A DNA stretch of 64,000 nt from Scylla paramamosain (lineage: Eukaryota; Arthropoda; Malacostraca; Decapoda; Portunidae): assembly GCF_035594125.1 (NCBI RefSeq), contig NC_087190.1, positions 7,801,539-7,865,538 of the forward strand. The letters are read 5' to 3'. The position numbers and the translations under genes are program-made. This document shows, in pieces, positions 40,319 through 55,627 of this stretch. A model generated the notes under the pieces. That model was not told the origin of the DNA and did no database searches. It was given only the letters and a program-made list of their open reading frames with translations. Numbering within the stretch: the stretch's first letter is position 1; every line of letters begins with the position of its first letter.

Positions 40319-40400
40319 ATATAATAAAATAAAATAGATAAAATAATATAAAGAAAAAATAAATAAAAAAAAACAATATTTTTTTTCTTTCTTATTCATT
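40319..40400. repeat. Expanded A-rich/T-rich tract in unit iii
   Basis: A long A-rich run of mixed AAAAT, AAAT and AATA units is followed by T-rich sequence and ATTTTCACAGGTACTG. It is one of the longest versions of this tract in the window and shows its variability among otherwise similar units. Confidence 0.75.
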
Positions 40401-42531
40401 TTCACAGGTACTGAGATGCCAAAATTCGGGCAAAATTCAGGAAATCATGTGAAATAAGAACATTATCAAAAAAGTTAAATTTAGCTTTTTTTTCGGACTC
40501 TTATGTACCAAACCGCTAAAGTGCATGCAAAGCCACCTATATGGGGAAATTAAACGTCTTTGCTAGAAAACGTTCTTATGAGTGTTTTTCAGCATGTTAG
40601 CAACCAACACGATAAATAACATAAAAGTGAATCTATATGGGAATTCAAAACAAAATTACTAAAAACGTGTCTTTTCGGTGTTTTAGGTAGAAAAACGCTA
40701 AAACGGATGGAAACCAACCAATATGAAGAAATAAAATAACATTACCCAAAAAGTATATTTTAAGTGATTTTGAAATTTTTACCTACAAAAAACACAAAAA
40801 TGGATGGAAAGCAAAAGAACATTACGAGAAACGTGTATAATGAGTGTTTCATAGTTTCACAAGAACTACAAGGCAAAAAACGCAAAAACTCGTGTATATA
40901 GAGAAGTTTCTTACATTCCAAAATGCTGAAACTCTGGAACAACACTCTTAAATGAGAAACAGAATAATCTTACTAAATGCGTGTATTTTGAGTGCTTTTC
41001 ACATCCTTAGTTACCAAAACCCCAAATTGCATGCGAAACTAGCTGGGAATGTGGGAAAAAAAAAAATGACATTAAGAGAAAAATGGCTTTTGAGTGTTTT
41101 TGAGTTTGTTAGGCAATAAAGCACTAAAAAGAAGGGCAATCATATTACATTGGAATAAAACCCATTTTTAACAGGAACTTGCCTTTCAGTGTATTTGAGC
41201 TCCTTATATACCAAAACACAAAAATGCATGCAAAATACACTTTATGGTGAAACAGAACATTTCCAAAAACATTTATTTTGAGTGTTTTTCATCATGTTAA
41301 TAATAAAAAAGCTTAAATACATGCAAAGAACCCTATTTTTTGGGAAACGAAAGGACATTACGAGAAACGTGTATTATTAGTGTTTTTAAGTTCATTAAGT
41401 ACAAAAAAGCAAAAAGCCACAAATTACACTTTTTATTGAGAAAAAAATTAATTAATTAATTAAAAATACGATATTTTTTTTTTCATTCTTATTCTGCACA
41501 GGTAACGAGGTTCCAAAATTCGGGTAAAGTTCAGGAAATCATATGAAATAAGAACATTATCAAAAAAGTTAAATTTAGCTTTTTTTCGGACTGTTATGTA
41601 CCAAACCCCTAAAGTGCATGCAAAGCCACCTAAATGGGGAAATTAAACGTCTTATGAGTGTTTTTCAGCATGTTAGGAACCAACACGTTATAACCAAAGG
41701 AAGTCAATCTATATGGGAATCCAAAACAAAATTACTAAAAACGTGTCTTTTCGGTGTTTTACGTAGAAAACGCTAAAACGGATGCAAACCAACCAAAATG
41801 AAGAAATAGAATAACATTACCAAAAAGGTATATTTTGAGTGTTTTTGAAATTGTTACCTACAAAAAACACGAAAATGGATGGAAAGCACTCTATATTGGG
41901 AAGCAAAAGACACCAAAAAGCATGTTAGGCACCAAAACGATAAATAATATGAGTCACTCTATATGGAAATCCAAAAACAAAATTACTGGAAACGTGTCTT
42001 TTAAAAGATTTACGTAGAAAAACGCTAAAACGGATGCAAACCAACCAATATGAAGAAATAGAATAACTTTACCAAAAAAAGTATATTATGTGTGTTTTTG
42101 AGCTTGTTACATAAAAAAAAAAAAACGCGAAAATGGATGCAAAGCACTCTATATAAGGAAAAAAAAAGGATATAACGAGAAACGTGTATAATGAGTGTTT
42201 TATAGTTTCACCAGAATCACAAGGCAAAAAACGCAAAAACTCGACGGTATGGAGAAATTTCTAAGATGCCAAAATACTGAAACTCATGAATAACACTCTT
42301 AATCAAGAAACAGAACAACCTTACTAAATGCGTGCATTTTGAGTGTTTTTTTACATTCTTAGTTACCAAAACCCCAAACTCCATGCTAAACTAGCTTTAT
42401 GTGGGAAAAAAATGACATTACCAGAAAAATGTCTTTAAGTGATTTTGAGCGTGTTAGGTAATAAAGCACTAAAAAGCAGGGCATGGGAATAAAACCAACT
42501 TTTACGAAGAACTTGCCTTTTTAGTGTTTTT

Positions 42532-42988
42532 GACACGCATTTAGTAAGGTTGCTCTGTTTCTCAATTAAGAGTGTTATTCATGAGTTTCAGCATATACAC
42601 GAATTTTTGCGTTTTTTGCCTTGTGGTTTTTTTGCACTATAAAACATTCATTATACACTTTTCTCGCAATGTCCCTTTGTTTCCCAATATAGAGTGCTTT
42701 GAATCCATTTTCGCGTTTTTTTCTTGCAGGTAACAAGCTCAAAAACACTCAAAATATACATTTTTGATAATGTTTTTCTGCTTCTTGATATTAGTTGGTT
42801 TGTATCAGTTTTAGCATTTTTTCTACGTAAAACACTGAGAAGACACGTTTTCAGTAATTTTCTTTTGGATTCCTACATAGAGTGAATTCCTTATTATTTA
42901 TCGTTTTGGTGCCAAACATGCTGAAAAACACCCAAAAGACAGATTTCTTGTAAGGTCTTTAATTTCCTCATATTTGTAGGCTTTCCAT
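42532..42988 (-). repeat. Inverted satellite segment of about 457 bp
   Basis: It opens at the same breakpoint as 2512 (AGTGTTTTTG, then ACACGCATTTAG). It then runs in reverse through iii', ii' (TTTCCCAATATAGAGTGC), i' (TTGATATTAGTTGGTTTG), v and iv, ending at GGCTTTCCATG. The order iii'-ii'-i'-v-iv is the exact reverse of the forward array, so a single block was flipped. Confidence 0.87.
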
Positions 42989-45900
42989 GTCTTTTCAGTG
43001 TTTTTGAGCGTGTTACGCAATAAAGCACTAAAAGCCAGGGCAATCACATTACATGGGAATAAAACCAAATTTTACCAACTTGCCTTTAAGTGTTTTTGAG
43101 CTCCTTACATACCAAAACGCTAAAACGCATGCAAAATACATTTTATGGAGAAAAAGAATAACATTACCAAATACATGTGTTTTGAATGTTTTTGATCATG
43201 TTATCTATAAAAACGCTTAAATACATGCAAAGAACCTTATGTTTGGGAAACGAAAGAACATTACGAGAAACGTGTATTATGAGTGATTTTTAAGTTCCTT
43301 CAGTACCAAAAAGCTAAAACCCACAAATTACACTCTTTAGAAAAATAAATAAATAAATAAAAAAATAAAAAAATTAGATTAAAAAAAAAAAAATATTCAT
43401 TTTCATAGGTACCGAGATGCCAAAATTCTGCCAAAATTCAGGGAATTTATGTGGAAAAAAGTCATTATCATAAAAATTAATTATAGCTTTTTTATTCGGA
43501 TTGTTATGTACCAAACCCTAAAGTGCATGCAAAGCCACCTATATAGGGAAGTTAAACGACTTTACCAGAAACCTGTCTTTTCAGTGTTTTTCAGCATGTT
43601 AGGCACCAAAACGATAAATAATATGGAAGTCAGTCAATATGTGAATCCAAAAGAAAATTACTGAAAACGTGTCTTTTCAGTGTTTTACATAGAAAAACGC
43701 TAAAGCGAATATAAACCATCCTATATGAAGAAATAAAATAACATTACCAAAAAGATATATTTTGAGTGTTTTTGAGCTTGTTACCTACAAAAAATACAAA
43801 AATGGATGTAAAGCACTCTATATTAGGAAACAAAAGCACATTACGAGAAACGTGTATAATAAGTGTTTTATAGTTTTAAAAGAACCACAAGGCAATAAAC
43901 GCAAAAACTCGTGTATATAGAGAAATTTTTACATACCAAAATGATGAAATGCATGAATAACACTTTTAATCGATAAACAGAACTATCTTACCAAATTTTG
44001 TATTTTGTGTTTTTCACATTCTTAGTTACGAAAATGCCAAATTATATGCGAAACTAGCTTCTTGTGGGAAAAAAAATGACATTACCAGAAAATGTCTTTT
44101 GAGTGTTTTTGAGTGTGATATCCAACAAAGCACTAAAAAGCAGAACAATCACATTACATGGGAATAAAACCAACTTTTACGAAGAATTTGCCTTTAAGTG
44201 TTTTTTAACCCCTTATATACCAAACCGCTAAAACGCATGCAAAACAAACTTTATGGAGAAACCGAATAACATTACCAAAAACATGTATTTTGAGTGTTTT
44301 TGATCATGTTATCTATAAAAACGCTTAAGTACATCCAAAGAACATTATGTTTTGGAAACAAAAGGACATCACGAGAAACGTGTACTATGAGTGTTTTTAT
44401 AAGTTCCTTAAGTACCAAAAAGCTAAAACACACAAATAACACTCTTTATTTACAAAATAAAAAATAAAAAAATAAAATAAATAGGATTATTTTTTTTTTG
44501 TTATTCATCTTCATAGGTTCCGATATGCCAAAATTCTGGGAAAATTCAGGGCAATAATGTGATAAAAGAATACTATCAAAAAAGTTAATTTCAGCTTTTT
44601 TTTCGGACTGTTATGTACAAAACCCTAAAGTGCATGCAAAGCCTCCAATATGAGGAAATTAAACGACTTTACCAGAAATCTGTGTTTTGTGTGTTTTTTT
44701 TAGCATGTTAGGCACCAAAACGATAAATAATAAGGAACTCACTCTATATAGGAATCCAAAACAAAGTTACTGAAAACGTGTCTTCTCAGTGTTTTACGTA
44801 GAAAAACGTTAAAACGGATGCAAAGCAACCAATATCAAGAAATAGAAAAACGTTACCAAAAGGTGTTTTAGTGTTTTTGAGCTTTTTACCTACAAAAACT
44901 CGAAAATTGATGCAAAGCACTCTATATTGGGAAACAAAAGGAGATTGCAATAAAAGTGTATAATGAGTGTTTTATAGTTCAAAAGAACCACAAAGCAAAC
45001 AACGCAAAAACTCGTGTATATAGAGATATTTCCTATATACCAAAATGCTGAAACTCATGAATAACACTCTTAATTGAGAAACATAACAAACTTACTAAAT
45101 GCGTGTATTTTGAGTGCTTTTCACATTCTTAATTACCAAAAACCCCAAATTATATGCGAAAAAAAATGACTTTACCAGAAAAGTGTCTTTTGAGTGTTTT
45201 TCAGCGTGAAAGGTAATAAAGCACTCAAAAGCAGGGCAATCACATTACATTGAAATATAACCATTTTTTACCAAGAACTTGCCTTTAAGTGTTTTTGAGC
45301 TCCTTATATACAAAACTGCTAAAACGCATGCAAAACACACTTTATGGAGAAACAGAATAACATTACCAAAACCTTGTATTTTGAGTGTTTTTGATCATGT
45401 TATCTATAAAAACGCATAAATACATGCAAAGAACCTTATATTTGGGAAACGAAAGGACATTACGAGAAACGTGTATTATGAGTGTTTTTAATTTCCTTAA
45501 GTACCAAAAAGGTAAATCCCACAAATAACACTCTTTATTGAGAAAAAATAAATAAAAAACAAAAAATAAAAAAATATAATTTTTTTTTTATTTATCTTCA
45601 TAGGTACCGAGATGCCAAAATTTTGGGAAAATTCAGGTCAAATATATAATAAAAGAATATTATCAAAAAAGTTAATTGTAGCTTTTTTTTCGGACTGTTA
45701 TGTACCAAACCATAAAGTGCATGCAAAGCCTCCTATATGAAGAAATTAAACGACCTCATCAGAAATCTCTCTTTTGAGTGTTGTTCAGCATGTTAGGCAC
45801 CAAAACAATAAATAATGAGCTCACTCTATATGGGAATTCAAAACAAAATTATGAAAACGTGTTTTCTAAGTGTTTTACGTAGAAAAACGCTAAAACGGAT

Positions 45901-48900
45901 GCAAACAAACCAATATAAAAAAAAATAGAAAAACATTACCAAAAAGATATATTTTGAGTGTTTTTGAGCTTGTTACCTATAAAAAACACGAAAATTGATG
46001 CAAAGTGTATAATGAGTGTTTTATAGTTCAAAGGAACCACAAGGCAAAAAATGCAAAAACTAGTGTATATGAAGAAGTTTCGTTGATACCAAAATGTTGA
46101 AACTTATGAACAACACTCTTAATTGAGAAATAGAAAAAATCTTACTAAATGTGTGTATTTTGTGCTTTTCACATTCTTTTTTACCAAAACCCCAAATTGC
46201 ATGCGAAACCAGCTTTATGTGGGAAAAAAATTAACATTACCAGAAAAATGTCTTTTGAGTGTTTTTGAGCGTGTTAGGCAATAAAGCACTAAAAAGCAGG
46301 GCAATCACATTACATTGGACTAAAACCAATTTTTAATAACAACTTGCCTTTAAGTGTTTTTGAGCTCCTTATATACCAAAACACTAAAACGCATGCAAAA
46401 TACACTTCATGGTGAAACAGAATAACATTACCAAAAACATGTATTTTGAGTGTTTTTCATCATGTTACCAATAAAAACGCTTAAATACATGCAAAGAACC
46501 CTATTTTTTGAAAACGAAAGGACATTACGAGAAACGTGTATTATGAGTGTTTTTAAGTTCATTAAGCACGAAAAATTTAAAAGCCACAAATTACTCTCTT
46601 TATTGAGAAAAAAATAAATAAATAAAAAAAATACGAGATTTTTTTTTCATTCTTATTCATATTGACAGGTAACGAGGTGCCAAAATTCGGGCAAAGTTCA
46701 GGAAATTATATGAAATAAGAACATTATCAAAAAAGTTAAAATTAGCTTTTTTTTCGGACTGTTATGTACCAAACCCCTAAAGTGCAAGCAAAGCCACTTT
46801 GCCAGGAAACTGTCTTATGAGTGTTTTCAGCATGTTAGGAACCAACACGATAAAACCCAAGGAATCTATATGGGAATCCAAAACACAATTACTGAAAACG
46901 TGTCTTTTCGGTGTTTTACGTAGAAAAACGCTTAAACGGATGCAAACAAACCGAAATGAAGAAATAGAATAACATTACCAAAAAGCTATATTTTGAGTGT
47001 TTTTGAAATTGTTACCTACAAAAAACGCGAAAATGGATGGAAAGTCCTCTATATTGGGAAGCAAAAGGACATTACGAGAAACGTGTATAATGAGTGTTTT
47101 ATAGTTTCACAAAAACCACAAGGCAAAAAACGCAAAAACTCGTGTACATGAAGTTTCTTACATTCTAAAATGCTGAAACTCATGAATAAGACTATTAATT
47201 GAGAAACAGAACTATCTTACCAAATGTGAGTATTTTGAGTGTTTTTCACATTCTTAGTTACGAAAATCCGAAATTACAAGCGAAACTAGTTTTATGTGGG
47301 AAATAATGGCATTACCAGAAAAGTGTCTTTTGAGTATTTTAGAGCGTGATATGCAACAAAGCACTAAAAAGCAGAACAATCACATTACATGGGAATAAAA
47401 CCAAGTTTTACCAAAAACATGCCTTTAAGTGTTTTTAACTCCTTACATAACAAAACGCTAAAACGCATACAAAACACTCTTTATGGAGAAACAAAATAAC
47501 ATTACAAAAACTTGAATTTTAAGTGGTTTTGATCATGTTACCTATAAAAACGCTTAAATACATGCAAAGAACCCTTTGTTTGTGAAACGAAAGGATATTA
47601 CGAAAACTGTGTATTATGAGAGTTTTTAGGTTCCTTAAGTACCAAAAAGCTAAAACACACAAATAACACTCTTTATAGAAAAAAAAAAGAAAAATGAATA
47701 TAAAAATTTTTTTTTTTGTTATTCATCTTCATAGGTACCTAGATGCCAAAATTCTGGCAAAATTCAGGGAAATTAGGTAAAGAAAAATAATTATAAAAAA
47801 AATAATTTTAGCTTTTTTTCCGATGTGTACCAAACCCTGAATTGCATGCAAAGCCACTTATATGGGAAAATTACACGACTTTACCAGAAACCTGTACCAG
47901 AAGCAATTTCAACAATATTACTGAAAACGAGTCTTTTCAGAGATTTACGAAGAAAAACGCTAAAACCGATGCAAAACAACCAATATGAAGAAATGGAATA
48001 ACATTACCAAAAAGATATATTTTGAGTGTTTTTAAGCTTGTTACCTACAAAAAATACAAAAATGGATGGAAAACACACTGTATTAGGAAAAAAAAGAACA
48101 TTACAAGAAACGTGTATAATGAGTGTTTTATAGTTTCACAAGAACCACAAGGCAATAAACGCAAAAACTCGAGTATATTGAGAGTTTTCTTACATACCAA
48201 AATGATAAAACACATGAATAACACTTTTAATCGTGAAATAGAACTACCCTACCAAATGGTGTATTTTGAGTGTTTTTTCACATTCTTAGTTACGAAATTG
48301 CCAAATTACATACGAAACTAGTTTTATGTGGGAAAAAAATGACATTACCAAAAAATGTCTTTTGAGTGTTTTTGAGCGTGATATGCAACAAAGCACTAAA
48401 AAGCAGAACAATCACATTACTTGGGAATAAAACCAACTTTTACGAAGAACTTGCCTCTAAGTGTTTTTTAACTCCTTACATACCAAAACGTTAAAACGCA
48501 TGAAAAACACCCTTTATGGAGAAACAGAATAACATTACCAAAAATATGTATTTTAAGTGTTTTTGATCATGTTACCTATAAAAACGCTTAAATATAAAGC
48601 TTAAATGTAAAGAACCCTATGTTTGTATAAGAAAAGGACATTACGAAAATCGTGTATTATGAGTGTTTTTAAGTTCCTTAATTACCAAAAAGCTAAAACT
48701 CACAAATAACACTTTATAGAGAAAAAAAAATTGTTATTCATCTTCATAGGTACCGAGATACCAAAATTCTGGAAAAGTTCAGGGAAATTTTGTAAAAGAA
48801 AATATTATAAAAAAAAATAATCTTAGCTTTTCTCCGGAGTTATTTACCAAACTCTGAAGTGCATGCAAAGCCACTTATATGGAGAAATTACTCGACTTTA

Positions 48901-49727
48901 CCAGAAACCTGTCTTTTGAGTGTTTTTTTCAGCAATTTCAACAATATAACTGAAAACGTGTCTTCTCAGTGATTTACGTAGATAAACGCTAAAACGGATG
49001 CAAACCAACCAATATGAAGAAATAGAATAACATGAGCAAAAAGATATATTTTGATGTGTTTTTGAGCTTGTTACCTACAAAAATATGCGAAAATGGATGA
49101 AACGCACTCTATATTAGGAAAGAAATGGACATTACGAGAAACGTGTATAATGAGTGTTTTATAGTTTCAGAAGAACAGCAAGGCAAAAAACTCAAAAACT
49201 CTTGTACATAAAGAAGTTTCTTACATACCAAAATGCTGAAGCTCATGAATAACACTTTTAATTAAGAAACAGAACAACCGTACTAAATGCCTGTATTTTG
49301 AGTGTTTTTCACATTCTTAGTTACCAAAACCCTAAATTCCATGTGAAACTAGCTTTATGTGGGAAAAAAAATAATATTACCAGAAAATGTCTTTCGAGTG
49401 TTTTTGAGCGTGTTAGGCAATAAACCACTAAAAAGCAGGGTAATCACATTACATGGGAATAAAACCAACTTTTACCAAGAACTTGCCTTTAGGTGTTTTT
49501 GAGCTCATTACATGCCAAAACGCTAAAACGCATGCAAAACACCTTTTATGGACAAACAGGATAACATTACCAAAAACATGTATTTTGAGTGTTTTTGATC
49601 ATGTTATCTATAAAAACGCTTAAATACATGCAAAGAACCTTATGTTTGGGAAACGAAAGGACGAGAAATATGTATTATGAGTGTTTTTTAGTTCCTTAAG
49701 TACCAAAAAACTAAAACCCATAAATAA
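42989..49727 (+). repeat. 10-mer higher-order satellite array, segment 7
   Basis: Class ii starts are at about 43,192, 44,304, 45,390, 46,466, 47,530, 48,560 and 49,575, with spacing of 1.02-1.11 kb. From about 44,145 onward it is the paralogue of 8.1-17.1 kb, without the jockey insertion and with one 96-bp-scale monomer fewer near 49.23 kb. No gene is seen. Confidence 0.87.
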
Positions 49728-51484
49728 AACAATAACTAAATTAAACAAAAACGTGTTTGAGTGTTTTTGAGCTTGTTAGATAACTAATCGTCAAAATGCA
49801 TGCAAAGTTTCAGATATGGGGAAAAGAAAAGATATTAACGGTTTTTCAGCTTCTTATGTAACAAAACGCTAAAACACGTAAATAGCATTCTATATGAAGA
49901 AACAGAACATCATTACGAAAAACATGTATTATGGGTGCTTTTCCCCATGTTAGGGACCAAAACGCCAAAGTACATAATTATAAAGCACCCTATGTGAAGA
50001 AACAGAACGACATGATCACAAACATGTATTATGAATATTTTTGAGTTTGTTAGTTATCAAAACGCCAAAGTACATGAAAAACACTCTATAGAAAAAGAAA
50101 AAAAAAATTACCAAAAACATATCTTTTGGGTGTTTTTCAGCTTCGTACGTACCGAAACTCTACGAGGGATTGAAAATGCACTTTACTGGGAAATAGAACA
50201 TTTAAAAAAATCCTGTGTTTTAAGTGTTTTTAAGTTAGGTATCAAAACGACAGATTGCATGTACCTTGTCTGGAGTAACTAAAAGATAGTACCTGCAACG
50301 TGCCATTTGGAAATTTTCGAGCAAATTAGGCAACAAAAAGCTAAAAAGCATGGAAATAGCTCTATATGAGAAAAAAAAACAACATTGTCAAAAACGTTTC
50401 TTTTTAGTGTTTTTGAGAGTACAAAACACTAAAATGTGAGCAAAGAAACATTTATGGGAAACTTTAGCAAAAAATTCTTATCTCAGTCTTTTAACTTGTT
50501 AGGTACCCATATTCCCCCATAAACCCCATATTGCATGCAAAGGACCCTATTTGAGGAAACGAAACGATATTAACAGAAACGTGTATTATGAGTGTTTTTA
50601 TTTATTTATTTTTTATGTACCAAAACACTAAAACACGTGAATATTACTCTATATGAGGGAAAAAAAAACATTAACAAAACCAGTAGCAAAACATCACCAG
50701 AAACTTGTCATTTAGGTGTTTTGAGCATATTAGGCAGCAAAACGCTTAAAAAGCAAGGAAAACACCCTATATGGAAAAACGAGATAACCTTAACAAAATC
50801 GAGTGTTTTTGAGCTTCTTACGTACCAAAACGATAAAAGATGTTCGAAACAATATTAGCAAAAACGTATGTTCTGAGATTTCTTTAGCTTGTTAGGTAAC
50901 AAAACTCCAAAATGTATGCAAATTACCCTATATAGGTAAATGAAACGATATTAACATAAAGGTGAATTATGTTTTTTTCAGCTTCATAGATACCAAAAGT
51001 CTAAAACACGTAAATAATACTATATTTGCAGAAACAAAACATTACCAAAAGCGTACTTTATGAGTTTTTTCCCCATGATAGGTACCAAAACGCCTAAAAG
51101 CATAGTGAACACCATACATAAAGAAACAGACCAACATTACGAGAAACTTGTATGCTGAGTGTTTTTGAGCTGGTTAGATAAAAAAAAAAAACACCAAAAT
51201 GCATGCAAGACAACCTGTATAGGAAAAGCAATCAATATTAACAAAAACTTGTCTTTTGAGTGTTTTTCAATTTCTTACGTACTAAAACTCTAAAACGCAT
51301 GAAAAACACCCTTTATGGAGAAAGAGGACATTACTATAAACGCGTTTTTTGAGAGTTTTCCCGATCATTAGCTACCAAGACGCCAAAATGCAGACAGCAC
51401 ACTATTTGATGCAAAGAAATTATATTACCGGAAACGTGTCATTTCAGTGTTTTGAGCATATTAGAAACCAACCCCAACAAAAAA

Positions 51485-51828
<344 letters not shown>

Positions 51829-52247
51829 TGTTTTTGAACTTCTTACGTACCAAATTTCTAAAAAGCGTGCAAAACATCCTTCATGGTGAAATAGAACATT
51901 ACCAATAATGTGTGTTTTGAGTCTTTTTGAGCTTGTTGGGTACGAAAACGCCAAAATGCACACAAATTAACGGACATTGACAAACTAAAAGTTATTAAGA
52001 AAAAATGTTATTATGAGTGTTTTTTTTAACTTCTTCTGTACGAAAACACTAAAACACGTGAATATCACTCTATATGGAGAAAAAAAGCATTAACCAAAAA
52101 AATGGGTGCTTTCCTCACGTTAGGTACAACAATCTATACAGAATACCATATATGAAAAACAGAAAAACATTACCAAAAACGTATATTATAAGTGTTTTTG
52201 AGCTTCTTATGTAATAAAATACTGAAACACGTGATTAGTACATATAT

Positions 52248-52700
52248 TTAGGCGTTTTGGTTTCTAAAAAGCTGGAAAACGCTGAAATAATACGTTTTTT
52301 GTAATGTCTCCCGATAAAGGCTATTTATCGTTTTAGCATTTTGGAACGTAAGAAGCTCAAAACACTCAAAAGACACCATTTTGATAATGTTGTTTTGATT
52401 TCTATATAGAGTGTCTTCCATGCTCTTTAGAGTTTTGGTGCTAACGTTGAAAAGCACCGAAATAAAATTAAATGGATGATTTTTTGCGTATTGGTACGTA
52501 ATAAGCTTAAAAACATTCAAAATACACGTTTTTGGCAATAATGTTTTGTTTCTCCATGAAGTTTCTTTTCCATGCATTTTAGTGTTTTGGTACGTAAACA
52601 GCTGAAAACATTCAAAAGACACGTTTTTGTTTGTTTCTCTCGTATAGCTTACTTTGCATGCACTTTGGTGTTTTCGAAAACACTACAAATACATGTTTTT
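52248..52700 (-). repeat. Inverted monomers within pentamer block, copy 2
   Basis: This is the counterpart of 19,487-19,918 with the same junctions. It keeps TCTCGTATAGCTTACTTTGC near 52.64 kb, which the other copy has lost. It is therefore the more complete version. Confidence 0.82.
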
Positions 52701-55627
52701 GTACCCTATTTGAGGAAAGGAAACGCGATTTCCAGAAAAGTGCCTTTTGAATGTTTATTGGCGTGCTAGGCACCAAAACCCTAAAAAGCATGGAAAGCAC
52801 CCGATAAAGGAAAACAAAACAACTTTACCATAAACGTATGTTTTCATTATTTTTGACTTTCTTACGTACCGAAACGCTAAATCGCTTGAAAAAAAAAAAA
52901 ACATGGAGAAATAATATCAAAAACAAATATTTCGAGTGTTTCTGAGTTAGTTAAGTAGAAAAACGCCAAAATGCATATATAATATCTTAAATGGGAAAAT
53001 GAAAAGTTACTAAAATGTGTACTATTGGTGTTTTTTTTTTTTTTTTACTTATTAGGTACGAAGTCGCTAAAATGCATGAATAACACTCTATATGAAATAA
53101 CATTACCAAAAACATAAATTTTCAGTGTTTTCACATTGTTATGAATCAAAACGCCATAATGCATGTAAACCCCCCTATTTGGGGAAAGGAAACGAGATTT
53201 CAGAAACGTATCTAAAATGTGTTTTTCATCGTGTTAGGCACAAAAATGCCAAAAAGCATACAAATCACCTGATATGGGAATACAAAACAACATTAAGAAA
53301 ACGTTTCTTTTGAGTGTCCTACTTACCAAAACGATAAAAAAAAAAACATAGAAAACATCCTTTATGGAGAAACAGAATAACATTACCAAAAACAAGTATT
53401 TTGAATGTTTTGTAAGATTGTTACGTAAAAAAACGCCTAAATGAATCGAAAATACCCTATAATGGAAAAATGAAGTCATTACGAGAAACGTGTATTATGA
53501 GTGTTTTTGACCTTCTTAGTATCAAAAGGGTAAAACGCATGAATAACACCCTATATGGAGAAATAGATATATGAAACGACATTAAAAACGCATGAAAATA
53601 CCCTATATAGAGAAACAGAATACATTTACCAAAAACGTGTATTTTGAGTGTCTTTGAGCGTATTATGTACAAAATCGCCTATCATCAAACAAAACACCCT
53701 GCATATGGAAATGAAAGGACATTACGAGAAACGTTTGTTATGTTATTTCTTTTTTATTACTTTCTTAAGTACCAAATCAGTAAAAAGCTTCAATAGTCCT
53801 CTGAAGAAAAAGAATAACCTTACCAAAAACGTGTATTTTTTACATTGATAATTACCAAAACGCCAACATGCATGTAAAGCAACCTATATGAAGAAACGAA
53901 ACAAAATCACTAGAAACTTGTCTTTTGTTATTTTTTGAGCGTGTTAGGCACCAAATCAGTAAGAAGCAACGAAATCACCTTAAAGGGGAATACAAAACAA
54001 CTTTACTAAAACGTGTCTTTAGAGTCTTTTTTTTTTAGGTTCTTACGAACAAAAATGTCAAAATACATGCAAACACCCTGTTACGTACCAAAGCACCAAA
54101 AAGACCCTATATGAGGAAATGAAAGGACATAACAAAAAACGTGTATTATGTTTTTTTTTCTAGATTCTTAGGTACCAAAACGCTAAAATAATTGAGTACC
54201 ACACTGTATGGAGAAAGAGAAACAAATTACCAAAATCGTGTAATTTGAATGTTTTTCACATTGTCAGGTAGAAAAACACCATAATGCTTGCTCGCTATAC
54301 GAGAAAATTTAACAATAATGTAAGAAATATGTTTTTATGTGTTTTTCACATAAATGCTAAATATCATGGAAAGCACCTTATATAGAAATGCAAAATAATA
54401 AGCATGTCTTTTAAGTGTTTTAAACTTTTTACGTACCAAAACGCTAAAACACGTGCAACAAAAACGAATAACCTTACCAAATAGAAAAACCTTACCAAAA
54501 ACGTGTATTTTGAGTCTTTTTGAGTCTGTTACGTACATCATATTAAAAATGCATGTAAAGCACCCTGTATGGGGAAACGATAGAACTTTACGAGAAACGT
54601 GCATTGTCAGTGTTTTGAGTCTCTTAGGTACCAAACACTAAACCGCTTGAATGAAAATTGAATATATCCTATATTTCTTAATAGAGAAACAGAACATCAC
54701 CAAAAACGTATATTATGTTTATTTTTTTTTACCTTGTTATATACCAAAACGTCAAAATACATACGAAGCATCCTATATGGGGAAATAGAAAGACATTAGG
54801 AGAAAAAAGTTTTATTAGTGTTTTTGAGCTTCCTAAGTACCAAAACGCTAAAACGCATAAATAGCACCCTATATAGAGAAAAAGAACAACATTACCTGAA
54901 ACCTTTATTTTGAGCGTTTCTCATATTATGTAGCAAAACATCATAGTGCATGCAAATCCCTATATGAAGAAGCAAAACTATATTACAGGAAACGTGTCTT
55001 TTGAGTGTTTACTTGAGTGTTAGGAATCAAAATGCTTAAAAACATTGAAAGCACCCTATTTGGCAATATAAAATAACATTACCAAGAAAGTATCTTTAGA
55101 GTGTTTTTGACCTTCTTACGTCCGAAATCGCTGAAACGCATGCAAAACAACCTTTACGGAGAAACAGAATAACATTACCAAAGACTTGTATTTTGATTGT
55201 TTTTGTGCTTGTTAAGTATAAAAAAGCCAAATTACACGCAAAGCATCCTACATGGAGAAAAGAAAGGACATTACGAGAAAAGTGTATTATGAGAGATTCT
55301 GAGCTTTTTAGGTACCAAAACTAAAAAAAAACGTGATTAGCACTTTATATGAAAAAACAACTCTACCGAAAACTATTACTTAAACTTTTTTCATATTGTT
55401 AAGTACCAAAAGTCAAAATGCATTGGAAGCCCCCCTTTATCGGGAAACGAAACGACATTATCATTAACGTGTCTTTTCAGTGTTTTTGAACGTGTTAGAC
55501 ATCAAAACGCTAAAAAAAAGCATGGAAATCGCTCTATAAACAACATTACTAAAAACGTGTTTTATAGGTTCTTATATACAGAAACGCTAAAACCCAAGCA
55601 AAACACCCTTTATGGAGAAGCGAAATA

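Larger units (their letters stand above)
35589..42531 (+). repeat. 10-mer higher-order satellite array, segment 6
   Basis: Class ii starts are at about 35,797, 36,945, 38,045, 39,146, 40,176 and 41,286, with spacing of 1.03-1.15 kb. The first 1.3 kb resembles 42.99-44.14 kb. The last 3.5 kb resembles 1-2.5 kb, including the fused v/v' unit near 41.9 kb. The site near 37,690 is an empty-site relative of the jockey insertion target. No gene is seen. Confidence 0.87.
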